A stretch of DNA of 64,000 nucleotides, taken from assembly GCA_958450325.1 (NCBI GenBank), contig OY288256.1:43790953-43854952 (forward strand), given 5' to 3'. Below, in pieces: positions 1-10,016 of this stretch. Each line of letters starts with the position of its first letter. Position 1 is the stretch's first letter. Source of the DNA: Agrostemma githago. Its lineage: Eukaryota > Streptophyta > Magnoliopsida > Caryophyllales > Caryophyllaceae. Below the pieces are notes generated by a model, which was not told where the DNA came from, made no database searches, and worked only from the letters and a program-made list of their open reading frames with translations. Both the position numbers and the translations under genes were made by a program.

Positions 1-1033
1 AATAACAAAACTAATTAACTAATGGAGAAGGGGGAGAGGGAAGAATTTTACCAACGATGGAGGAAACAAAGATAGAAGATGAAGATAATAATAAATATTG
101 AATCTTGAGAGAAATACACAAGAATTTGTCACTAATCCATGCATAAATCTTCAATCTTCAATAGAATAAATATGAATCTTCAAGAAATAAAGCAAGGGTT
201 TTGTCACATAAACCCTTGTAAAACCCTTGAATCTTCAACAATAAAACCAATTCTTCAATAAAGATGGAAGCTTTACTAGTAATTATGGAGTAATTATACT
301 AATACTAAGTAGATCTACTAATTGTTTGGAGAATTTTCTAGAGAGCTTACTACCCTACTCCTAAGAGGCACACTTAAGGCTCAAGGAGGCACAAAACCCT
401 AGGAGGGGTATATGTAGAGTTGCTTAATGGTTGCACAAACTTCAAGGCCTAAATTCGATTTCTCTTCATTTAGCTAGACCTTCACCCTTTACATCTTCAT
501 GGGGTGAAATTTCGCCCCTCAGCTTCACATAATAATCCCACCTGGTGAAATTTCACCCGGTGAGATTTTCTTCTCAAAATGCGATTTTGACCCGACTTTA
601 CCATCGGGCAAAATTTCACCCGGTGGGCGAAATTTCGCCCGGTCATGCGTGCCGTGAAAATCTTCGGGGGATGAAAAAATGTCGTCGGGCGAAACTTCGC
701 CCGGTGGTGACTCACCGGGTGAAACTTTACCCGGTGGTCCACTGGCTCTTTTCCGGTCTCTTTCTTTATCAATCGATTGGATTACTTGAACTTTCAGTTG
801 TGTGCTTTGATCTTGGACCGTATCTCTCTCTTGCTCGTAGAAGCTCAAACACGTTTTTGGTCGAAAATCCTATCAAAATAGACGGAAAACTACCAAAAAC
901 ACGTAAAATGCAAAAGAGAGACACTAATGTGAGAACTACGCAAAATACGGCAATAATTGCACTCAAGTCTCACAAAACAGAGGAAAAATGGGTCTAAATG
1001 GGAGGAAAAATGGTCCAAATTTGGCACGCAACA
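1..1033 (-). mobile_element. LTR of family C, left part beyond window
   Basis: The minus strand starts a long terminal repeat at 1033 with TGTTGCGTGCC. It aligns by eye with the starts of two other copies, at 14294 (minus) and 60424 (plus). A T/C-rich promoter-proximal stretch comes first, then the palindrome cluster at 503-741, then an A/T-rich downstream part that continues past base 1. The sequence right after the LTR start, from 1034, reads as LINE endonuclease, so the LTR appears inserted in the LINE. The other end and target duplication lie outside the window. No coding domain is seen, and the superfamily cannot be stated from the LTR alone. Confidence 0.75.
503..741. repeat. Palindrome cluster in family C LTR
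   Basis: About six short palindromes are packed here, all variants of GGGCGAAATTTCGCCC or CCGGGTGAAACTTCACCCGG. One perfect 16-base case spans 625-640. The cores vary (GGGTGAAA, GGGCGAAA) while the two-fold symmetry is kept. The same cluster sits in the same LTR position at 13783-13996 and 60690-60940. Confidence 0.85.
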
Positions 1034-2107
1034 GAAAGTCACCACTAAACCGTAGCATGTTTGTTTTTACATGATATTTGTGTATGCCTTTAATGGTATA
1101 CCTGAAAGACAGCCTTTGTGGAATAACCTAATCAGGATAGCTCGATCTATTACAGCTCCATGGGCCATTGGAGGGGATTTTAATTGTGTTACTCACCCGG
1201 ATGAGAGAGTGGACGGCTCTTTCACTAATGCTGAGGCAGAACAATTCAGGGACTGCATACACCAATGCGAGATGATTGACAGTCCTGCGATGGGGGCTAT
1301 GTACACTTGGAATAATAAACAAAAACCTAAAGACCGTGTGTACAACAGACTTGACAGAGTTCTTGTTAATCAGGAATGGTTGAACTCCTTCCCTGAGCTT
1401 ATTGCCCATTTCCTGCCGGAGGGACAGTTCGATCACACTCCGTGCCTGATTCATGAAAATAAAGATATGGACAGAAGAGCAAGACCGTTTAAATTCTTCA
1501 TTATGTGGTGCAAATCTCCTGAGTTTGAGAATATTGTTCGAAATGGATGGCAAAAACATTTGGATGGCACACATGCTTACATTCTTGTGAAAAAGCTGAA
1601 GACATTAAAACCACAGTTGAAAGCACTTAACAAGGCCCAATTTTCAGATGTTGAGCAGAATGCTGACCTTGCTTACACGAAACTGGTTCAGGTTCAATAG
1701 CAACTGGGGACTCATCCTGATAATAGAGTTTAAATTCAACAAGAGTGTGAATTGAGGGATATCTACAACCAATTAGATGAAGCACGAACTGATTTCCTGA
1801 GACAAAAAGCTAAATTGGCGTAAAGCTCTGACGGGGATTCTAATTTCAGCATTCTTCCATGGAATATTGAAAACTAGAAGGAGACAAAATCAGGTGCTCC
1901 AAATTGAGGATCAAAATGGGAATGTCCATAAGAATTCCGAAGGAATACGGGAAAGCTTTATAACTTTTTATGAAGATTTGCTTGGGAAAAGTAATCCCAT
2001 CAGTAGAATCAGCAAGAAAGTAATGGATTTTGGCAATAAGTGTGACAAAAACCATAGGGTGATGCTGCTGGCAACGGTTACTGAGGAAGAGATAAAAACA
2101 ACTATAT
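1034..2107 (+). pseudogene. LINE ORF2, endonuclease part and linker (5' half)
   Basis: This is the C-terminal part of an apurinic-type endonuclease of a plant L1-like LINE. The frame at 1071-1700 shows GDFNCV, then DRVLVNQEWL, then FDHTPCL, which fits the conserved catalytic SDH region. Its N-terminal half is missing because LTR C1 interrupts at 1033. An in-frame stop stands before 1071 and more follow 1698. A second stretch at 1867-2107 is the linker that precedes reverse transcriptase in these proteins. The frame ends at 2107 where element A begins and resumes without loss at 11658. Conserved blocks plus several stops mark a dead copy. Confidence 0.85.
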
Positions 2108-2445
2108 TGATAAGTGTAGTTTGTAGTGCCTAATTTGTTGTGTTTTTGTCCCGTTTTCCTTGTGGAATCATTCCTTGGGAGCGGTTTATGGGTTACTTAT
2201 GCTTCCTTTAGTTCGTTTTAGGTTCTCGAGACCATTCATGAAAAATTGGAACGATTCCGACTCGATTCATACACTTTTGGAGCCAACGAAGAGAAGGAAC
2301 GTTCACTCGATGCCTTGGATTCGATCCCGAGACCTTGGGACCCATTCCCGAGCCCCTTAGACTCGATCCCGAGCACTGAGAGTCAATGAGAAGCCCATGA
2401 GAAGCAATGAGGGACCTTTATGATCATATTGGAGACCTACAAGAC

Positions 2446-2644
2446 CCTTCCCTGGCGGGAAGAGTAGCCTTCCCGCTCGGGAAGGAATGCATGAATGAAG
2501 AGGCTACTGATCTGGCCGTCCCGACCGGGAAGAGCAATAACACCGCCTGGTGTTATGGATAACACAGCCCGGTGTTATGCATGATCCCGACCGGGAAGAG
2601 AGCTTCCCGACCGGGAAGGATGGCCCATTCCGACCGGGAAGAAG
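2446..2644. repeat. Palindrome cluster, CTTCCCGACCGGGAAG type
   Basis: Repeated units have 7-base arms CTTCCCG and CGGGAAG around a two-base centre. The interspersed phrase GGTGTTAT...ATAACACC is also self-complementary. Related clusters occur at 7321-7467, 10355-10571, 16003-16151, 19036-19226, 22310-22457 and 26158-26307. Confidence 0.88.
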
Positions 2645-2690
2645 TGTTGTAGCCGCGTGACTCTTCTTTTCTTCTCCTTCACTCTTGTAA

Positions 2691-2704
2691 CCCTATAAAG
2701 ACCC
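2691..2704 (+). promoter_or_regulatory. TATA-like box of element A 5' LTR
   Basis: CCTATAAAGACCCC lies just after the palindrome cluster. The right LTR has the better form CCTATAAATACCCC at 10621. Element B, the solo LTR at 25004-26643 and the LTR at 49725 also have a TATA box a short way downstream of their palindromes. Function is inferred from position only. Confidence 0.5.
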
Positions 2705-3726
2705 CTCCTCTTGTAATCTTATGGGATGTTAGACATTACCCACTAAACCCTAGACTAATTTAGCATAGATTAGCTTAGATTAGAGTAGATTAGTCGTTAA
2801 TTAGTCCTTAATCTAGTTAGTTAATCTTGTATTAAGGGATCTCTTGAAGAATCCATCCAATCTTGACAACATTGGTGGATGTTTTGGGTGTTCTTTATAT
2901 ACAAGTTCTCATCTTTTCATTCCCTTGTTAGTTGGTGTAATCTTCTCATCCTTTTACTCTTAATCTTTGTTTATGTTATTCAAGTTTCAATCTTTAGATC
3001 TTGTTTATTGTTTTGTTCATCATCCTTGTTAGTTTTACATATGTATGCTCTTGTTCTTGTTTTGGTTTATCTTGTTAGTGTTAGTTTTAGCTTAATTATG
3101 TTTAAGTAGACTCTTGCTAGGGTTATTAGGGTGATTGGTTGTGATTCTGGATGATTAGGGTGAGATGGGTGGTACTAGATGTTGTTTTTGTTGTTTCTCA
3201 TTTACCTTGCACTCCACATGTTTGATGAAATGCTTGTGAGACTAGAGACGATCAATCCTTGTTTTTCTTGCATATTCTCTTGTATGTATGTGTTTGGTTG
3301 GTTGGTTTGGTTCCCTCATTACGTAGCGAGAGCCCGGTGAGGACGACCCCTAGGCCGATTACGTAGCGAGAGCCCGATCAGCGGAACCTAGGCTACGAGA
3401 GCATGCTAGTAACCCCGTTTTTCCCCTTTTTGCCTCCTTTGCATCCATGAACCCGACCTAACCCTAGTTTTCCTTCTTATTGTTATCCTCGCTTCCCTTA
3501 GTGTTTAGTTACTTATTTGTCTTCCTTTTCGTGTTTTAGACCTTAGCCTAGTCCTTAGCCTTCCCCTAGATTAGCTTGTCTCGAACCTAGTCCTAGACCG
3601 TAGTACCCATTAGTCTAGACACCTCTTTCCGTCCCTGTGGATCGACCTGACTTGCCCTAGCTACCCAGTTAGGTTATTTGGTTATTATTTGGTGGCGGGA
3701 TCCACGAGAAATCCCGCCCATCAAAT

Positions 3727-3745
3727 TGGCGCCGTTGCCGGGGAC
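3727..3745 (+). other. Primer-binding site (tRNA-Asp type), element A
   Basis: TGGCGCCGTTGCCGGGGA begins three bases after the LTR end at 3723. It is complementary to the 3' end of plant tRNA-Asp including CCA. This is the usual Athila primer site, and element B has the same site with one change. Confidence 0.9.
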
Positions 3746-3929
3746 GGCGCAGTTTAGACTTTCGTTTGCTTAGTTGTGGAATTTGTTCATGACTTTTGTG
3801 TTCTCTTCTCCTTGTGTATCTCCGTTCTACTTCTTGTGTGCTATTCTCTCTTCCTAGTGCCTCAAAAGCACTAGGATACTAACGTTTGCTCAAGTGCTTC
3901 TAGTTCATCCTAGGTATCAAAGCAACGTT

Positions 3930-4622
3930 ATGGAAATGACACGTCCTAGCTTCCATCAATCGTCACGGGACAATCATGGGGCAAATTGCCAAGTCCCAAA
4001 ATTTCACCAACCATATCAACCTCATAAACAATCTTACGAACACCCTCCATATGGTTACCATGAAAGTTGTCAAGGATCATTCCAACATCTTAACAACTAC
4101 CAAATACCCCCACGTGACCCACAACCAAAAATCCCCGACTTTGAGGCTTGTCAAATGTTGGTCCAAATGCAAAAGAGTCAATAAGAGGCGATAATGCTAT
4201 TGCAAAAGGATCAACATGAGATGATGATTTTAATGCAAAAGAGTCAACAAACGATGATGACTCAAATACAAGGGGTCAAAGACGAGCTCAAGGCCCAAAT
4301 AGAGGTGCAAGATGCTCGAATCAATGCACTCATGGCTCGTATCACGATGTCGGCCACTCGAGCTCCACAAATTGTTGGGGAAGGTTCATTTAGGCAAGAA
4401 GGTCGGTTAACTCCACATAGAAGTCAACCCGATCATGAAGCCACGAATGAAGAAGAGAGGGTCAATCAAGAGATCATTGTTGAGTGTTGCTTGGATGGTG
4501 AAGATATGGGAAGAATAGAGGAAGTTGAAGCTTCAAGGGTCAACGATGAGGAGGGAAGTGAACATGATTCTCAAGGTAACTCTTGGGGAGCCAATGTATT
4601 GGCTATCAAATTGGATTTGTAT
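3930..4622 (+). pseudogene. Element A ORF, N-terminal part (unknown function)
   Basis: The chosen start is ATGGAAATG at 3930; an earlier in-frame ATG at 3894 has no counterpart in element B. The first 85 residues are rich in Gln, Pro, Tyr and His. A TAA at 4182-4184 breaks the frame. The next part (4194-4622) is a Gln/Met-rich, probably coiled-coil stretch followed by an acidic segment. Element B encodes the same order (20898-19557). I recognise no domain; a gag-like structural role is only a guess from position after the primer site. A solo LTR interrupts the frame at 4628. Confidence 0.7.
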
Positions 4623-4627
4623 GATTT

Positions 4628-6395
4628 TGTAACAGGCCTAAATTTTTCGCGACCAAAATAGAAGAATAAAATAGGAAAATTTAAAGCCGTTACTCCGCAT
4701 TTAGCTCACAAAGCCAAATGCAAGGCAAAAGAATATTATAAGAATTAAAAGAAATATAAATCCGATAAATAATTAAATGAAAACGTTGCAGCGGAAGACT
4801 TAAGTCCCACAAAATCCAAAACGGTTTAAAACATTTTCAACCCAAAATTCAACATAAATATAAATAGTTTGGAGGTAAACATTAAATAATAAATTCCTTC
4901 CCCGCTCAGCATCCCGAACCAAATGCACCCATGCAGCATATTAATTGTACCTATCAACTGTACCCAAAACACAAGTAGGTACAGGTTCCAGCGGGGGAAC
5001 GACCCAAAATAAAAGGACGTCAGCAAAGCTGAGTAAAAGTATAATATAATAAAAACATAGAATAATAATATAATAATTTTATTCTAAACTGAAACCAGAG
5101 TTAAAAGTCACCGTTTTTATACCAGAACACAATACGGTAAAAAAAAACAGTAATTAAAACCAAATCAACCAAAATATAGTTTTCACCACCTGTGTGCCAA
5201 GGTCCTACCCTTGCACGATCTAGAGGTATCACCTGTGCTTAGTTCGACTTATATAGTGCGCACCTCTCGCATTTGGACAGTCAGTAAGATGATGCTGCCA
5301 AAGGAGAAAGTCTAACTTCCTAGAAAGTGGGGGCCGGTTACCCCACCCAAATACAACTCGGGCCATGAGTTCAGTTTCGGGACGAAGTCCCAGGAACGTC
5401 GTAAACGCACCTTAAACCAACTAGACCAACAGAGCTCCCAGAGTATGTTATAACCTCCAAAAATTTTACCAAAACAATACCAATGTGTGACTCGTGTCAC
5501 AAGTTCAATATCCAAAATATTACGAGTATCATAAAAATTCACCATTGATAAAATAATTTACAAAACCGCTTTAAAAAAAATATAATTTAAACCAAACATG
5601 CTCTTTACTTAAATATGAAAAGGGTAAAACGTCCTTACCTCTCAAGACGGTCAAAACTCAACTAGTATTAATCCAATGACTCATTCTCCTCGAGCCCACA
5701 AGCTACAAATAATATTATGGTTCAATACTCTAATCAAGTAATATAAAAATCGAGTCTATCCCAATTTAACAATTTAATAATTTATAATCTCATCCACAAA
5801 ATTCTCACCCTGTACTCTACAATCCAACCCGAATGTTAATTACTTACGTACTAATTAATTAAGTTGAGAAAACAATTTTAATCAAGAAACAAAAGGAAAG
5901 GGTCAAAACTTAAACTATTTGGACCTATTTCATATAGATCAACTAATTAAAAACAAAAGGGGCAATTGGTTTAGAAACTTACAATTTAGTGGAAGAATAT
6001 GTAGAAACGTGTTGGGATAAGTAAAGATCAAGAATCGATTTTAAGATGGCGGTCAAATTGTTGAATCGGAACAGGAAACAGAGGGGGAAAAAGGGAGCCA
6101 CAGTGCGGCAGAGGAAGAGAGTGAATGAATGAATGGAATAGGGGGGTGGGGTGGGTTATACGTAGGTTTTAAAAAAAATTTAATTTAATATTTTTTTTTT
6201 TTGGTATTTGATTCAAACTCAAACCCGAAATCAAGTCGGTTAATAATTAACGTTTCCCTTTTAAAATAGTCCAAAAATGATTTACTCTTCGAAGGCCCAA
6301 AGTACTTTAATATTTCTATCCAACTTAAAATCCGATTTAAATAAAATAGAAAAATATTGCCTTATAAATGACTCGGAAAATAACGGGGTGTTACA
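4628..6395 (-). mobile_element. Solo LTR inserted in element A ORF
   Basis: On the minus strand it begins TGTAACACCCCG at 6395 and ends GGCCTGTTACA at 4628. A perfect duplication GATTT stands at 4623-4627 and 6396-6400. The 1768 bases have no coding domain, primer site or polypurine tract, so this is a single LTR left by recombination. Terminal style and the GCAGCGGAA phrase resemble 30489-34275 and 34589 onward. Removing it with one GATTT copy restores the reading frame of element A exactly. Confidence 0.85.
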
Positions 6396-6400
6396 GATTT

Positions 6401-6987
6401 TCTTCGTGATGAACCGGATCTAGACAATCCAAAGCCAAGTGAAGACATACCTCCTCTAGGCCATATAGACAAGGTGAGTGAAAAGGAGCGTAATACTTGG
6501 GAGAAAGAAGTAGATGCCTTGGAACTTGCCTTGAATGGGAAATTGGAGGAGCCAATTGCCTCTAATGAAGAAAACTTGATGCCTTCACCTCCTCTATCAC
6601 ACTCGATTTCTAGTCCCTTGTCTTGTGAGACGGTTGGTGAAGAGGATCCTTGTCGGGCGGTGGAATAGAGTTCTACTCTCGACCCCGTAGAAGAAGCAAC
6701 ACCCCTAGGGTGTGATCTCCCACATCATAACACCGAGCGTGACTCTAGACCACTATAACTACCGGATGGTCATACGAGTCGTTGCTATCATGGTTCGGAA
6801 GATCCGGAAGATCACGAGAACCCCGAGCATAATGAAGATGATCGCTTCTTGCCTCCGACTTGGAAGCTCTTTAAAGTAGCTAGGCTCGGCCATGTGAGCC
6901 TCAATGAAGATGTTGCTAGGGCATTTGACTTACTCCTCCGAGCTCTTGATGGCTATGGAAGTGTAGTTGGTGAGAGTAGCTTAGTGT
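6401..6987 (+). pseudogene. Element A ORF, C-terminal part
   Basis: The frame resumes after the solo LTR and runs to a TAG at 6666-6668. It then continues in the same frame, past another stop, to a TAA near 6987. The last 50 codons contain LPPTW, VARLG, ARAFDLLL and ALDGYG. These match the end of the element B protein (LPPSW, AFDLLLHALEGYG). The shared tail across two diverged copies suggests past selection on the protein. Function unknown. Confidence 0.7.
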
Positions 6988-7320
6988 AAATATCTTTTCC
7001 CTTTTCTTTTGTGCTTGTGTTTGTGTATATGTTTGTTTGGATATTTTGGTTTTTAGGATTGTTAGTTTTTGTGGAAGTCTTGTAATTTGGTATTTTGATG
7101 AGTGATGTGAGGGATGGATCTTGATGAATGTTATTTGAGTTTATTTGGTAGGTCTTAGTGAAGATGAAGTCTTGAGAGAGTAGTTGATGATAGAAGATTG
7201 GATTTGGGCATGGGAGTCGGTTTTTGAAGCTTTTGACAAGCTTTTGGGGACGAGATTCTATGTCTCGATGTATTGGTGGACATGTGGGTGAAGCTACCAA
7301 GGAATGAAGGGTTAGAAGAG

Positions 7321-7467
7321 TCTTCCCGACCGGGAAGAAAGCATCCCGGCCGGGAAGGATGTGCTGAAAATTGGATCTTCTGGAGTGTGATCCCGACCGG
7401 GACTAAGTTCGTCCCGAGCGGGAATGAGTCTTCTCGACCGGGAAGAAGTTCATCCCAACCGGGATGG
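7321..7467. repeat. Internal palindrome cluster of element A
   Basis: About seven units of the TTCCCGACCGGGAA / CATCCCGGCCGGGATG kind lie here, downstream of the ORF. This second cluster per element is also present in element B at 19036-19226, where the unit is mainly CATCCCGGTCGGGATG. Confidence 0.85.
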
Positions 7468-8222
7468 TCCCCTACTCCACCTTTTGCCTCTTCTTCGACA
7501 TTCGAGCCCACCCAACCATGTTATACCCCCTCCCAACCTCCCTACCTATCCTTGCACATATCATATGACCCCTACACTCCATATACATACCCTCACCTCA
7601 TCTTATCTTCACTACACACCGACTTTCCCATCAAATCCCACTCCCTTCTACCATTGCAAGCTTAATACTTCAACCATACGGGCCTATCAAGATTGAAGAG
7701 GAATAGCAATGACGAAGACAAGCTATGTGTCGATATTGAACTATGAGACGATGGAGCGAGTGAGTTGCTAACCGATGGGTACGGTAACTATCCTTTCTTT
7801 TCCGTCTTTTATCGCTTGTCTTCCTTTGTTTGTCCCCTTCCCCTTATACACTTTTGTGTCATGGTGGCCCTCGGGGCCTTGGTAGTTATTGCTCCCGACT
7901 CTCGATGACATGATTAAGTCGGGAGTCATTTCAAAATCCAAATTTACAAGCCTTTTCACTTTATTTTTCACTTCTTTTGGGATTTAGTCGGATTTAGGCG
8001 GAATCCGGGCTAGGTGAGTTGATTACACCTAGTCCTCCCCTTCCATTTCGTTTTATTTCCTTCTTTTTATTTCTTCCCCCATCCATATCTTTTCTCGTCT
8101 CGGCCCATGGTGACTTGACTACACCCCGGCCGGACACTTTCACTTTTCTTCATCTTTATTTTTGATTTTTAGCCTTATTTTCGTAGTTTCTTTTCTTTTT
8201 AGTGTCTCCATACACTACGATC

Positions 8223-8259
8223 GAGCATGAGGACATTGCTCGGTTTAAGTGTGGGGGAG
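8223..8259 (+). promoter_or_regulatory. Conserved hairpin and internal polypurine-like motif
   Basis: CGAGCA...TGCTCG forms a six-base stem around a GA-rich loop. It is followed by TTAAGTGTGGGGGAG, nearly the same as the true polypurine tract TTAAGTATGGGGGAT at 10001. Element B keeps both in reverse at 18244-18280. It could be a central polypurine tract that primes a second plus strand (inference). Confidence 0.5.
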
Positions 8260-9149
8260 CGATATTCTATCGTAGTTAGTTTTATTTTCGTAGTTTTTCA
8301 AAAAAATATTAAAAATCCCTAAAAATTTGAAAAAATTTCACAAAAATCAAAAAGATTTTCTTTTCTGTGTTTTCCTTTTGTGTCGTTGTGTCGTATATTT
8401 GTTTTGTTGTGCGTGTTTTGCCTCCCTTCTTCCTTATAGGTTGCTTAATCACTGTTAGCTTTGGAGAGCTCTCAAGACATCCGGTAACATCTCTTCACCC
8501 CCTTTCCCTCTTTGTTCCTTGTGGAGTTTGGAAGAGATATGTGAAGTTGTGTACTCGGGTGGAACTTTGTGCATATTTGTGGTTGATTTGGTGACTTGTT
8601 TGGGAGTTCGGGGTGGTGTTTGTTCTCTTTATGTGTTTGTTTTGTTTTGTTTTGTTTTGTTGCCTTTTTGTCTCTTTTTCTTTTATTTTTGTCGTGTCTT
8701 TGTTTTGTGTGTGAAGTTGTGTCTTTTGTGTAATAAGGTTTTCGAAAACCCGGTTTTGAGGCTAGTGTGCAAGTGTTTACTTTCCCTTTCTAGTAGTATG
8801 AATCGAGTCTTGGACCTTAGTCTAGTAGAATGACCCTAAATCAATGATTTCGTTGGTCCTTTACCTTGAGTCCACCTAGCTTACTAGGGATTTACTACGG
8901 GATTTACATTTTGACCATTATGACCACCCACGGTGTGAAAAGGCCTTGGTTGCCGAGTCCCGTCCCTTAGGTGACCATGTTTGGGACTGTTTGACTAGTC
9001 CAAGTTCTCCCCTTTTTGTGAGTATGAAGGGAAGACGTCGTCCCGACATACCCATTTCCCTACCTCCTACACATATCCACACAATAAAGTTGCAAATTTG
9101 TTGAAATCTCTCTTTCTTGTTGCAAAAAGGAATGCCTACAACTCAAATC

Positions 9150-9330
9150 AAGCCAAAACGGCAAAGAAAAAAAAAGAAAAAGAAAATGAAAGAAAGAAAA
9201 GATTGAAGAAAAAGAAAAGGCACAAAAAGCTAAAAAGAAAATAGAAAAGAAGAAAAAGAAATGGCATAGCAAAACAAAGCAAAAATGCAAAAGAAAGAAA
9301 AATGCCAAAAGAAAACCGTCCCACAAAAAG
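9150..9330. repeat. Low-complexity purine tract (A/G-rich)
   Basis: Nearly every base is A or G, in AAAGAAA-type strings. Its counterpart in element B is the T/C-rich tract at 17157-17370, so the tract predates the split of the two copies. Long hydrophobic frames on the opposite strand are artefacts of this composition. Confidence 0.75.
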
Positions 9331-10000
9331 AGTCCCCACATCTCAAAAATAAGCCTTTTGCCGACTATTGCCGTGAAGAGCCTACCAAAGGACCGAGTCC
9401 CTAGGAAGGATGATAGCGGTAGTGGTCGGTCTTCCCTCATTTTGCAATAATATTCACCTTTTTACTTGGATTAGTTAAGCGGTTTTGGGCATGGGACGAC
9501 CCTCTTGGCTCATCGCTAAAGGGGGCGGCGTCTCATTTACCTACAGTGTTGACTAACACCGTGGTTCATCCTTTTTCCATCCCGCCGATCGTCCCGTAGT
9601 ACGTTCTTAGAAGGTTAGGAGGACCTAGGTAAGTTACCAACGTTTTTATTACTTTGTTGTCATACTATTAGGGTTTAGTTCATCTCGATTTGTATGATTA
9701 GCTTGGGAACGTTGTCACTTGCCTCGAGTCCTAAACCGGTTCTTCTTTCACCGCTTGTTTGAGGGAAGCGGTATTTGTTTTCTTTTAGGTGCAACCGATT
9801 ATTTGTTTGTTTGTATGTTTGTTTGTTTATGTGTTTTGTGTCCGGTTGCATCCACAGTTTTGTCACAAGACCCCACTTGCCTTGCGGAGTGCACTTTTCC
9901 TCTAAAGTGTACTCGCGTGAGTTGAAAGGGCGTAGGGTGCGCTAATACCCGCTCGGCTAGTTTAGTAGTTAGTATGTGCTTACTCGAGGGCGAGTAAGGG

Positions 10001-10016
10001 TTAAGTATGGGGGATT
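10001..10016 (+). other. Polypurine tract of element A
   Basis: TTAAGTATGGGGGATT sits directly before the right LTR start at 10017, the expected primer position for plus-strand synthesis. Confidence 0.8.

Larger units (their letters stand above)
2108..3723 (+). repeat. Left (5') LTR of element A
   Basis: The LTR runs from TGATAAGTGTAG to CGCCCATCA and is near-identical to 10017-11652. A palindrome cluster lies at 2446-2644 and a TATA-like CCTATAAAG at 2691. Motif GATTACGTAGCGAGAGCCCG-like units are repeated near 3340 and 3360. The only large difference from the right LTR is one missing 20-base palindromic unit, noted at 10441-10460. Confidence 0.9.
6988..10000 (+). other. Long non-coding downstream region of element A
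   Basis: Three kilobases separate the ORF from the polypurine tract. They hold a palindrome cluster (7321-7467), a stretch with pyrimidine bias (8040-8820), a purine tract (9150-9330) and a hairpin next to a polypurine-like motif (8223-8259). Element B keeps the same order in reverse (16505-19556). No conserved protein was found; hydrophobic frames here are translations of T-rich DNA. A packaging or pairing role is possible but not shown. Confidence 0.65.

Noticed and set aside
2446..2644. Regularly spaced short palindromes resembling a CRISPR array
   Set aside because: Spacing is irregular, units vary in sequence, and the cluster lies inside an LTR present in two copies of a plant retrotransposon.
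8367..8833. Two hydrophobic frames that look like membrane proteins
   Set aside because: They are Phe/Leu/Cys/Val-rich translations of T-rich DNA. The matching region in element B is broken in frame and no start context is conserved.
9060..9440. Phe/Ser-rich 126-codon frame on the minus strand
   Set aside because: It is the antisense of an A/G-rich tract within element A; low complexity only.
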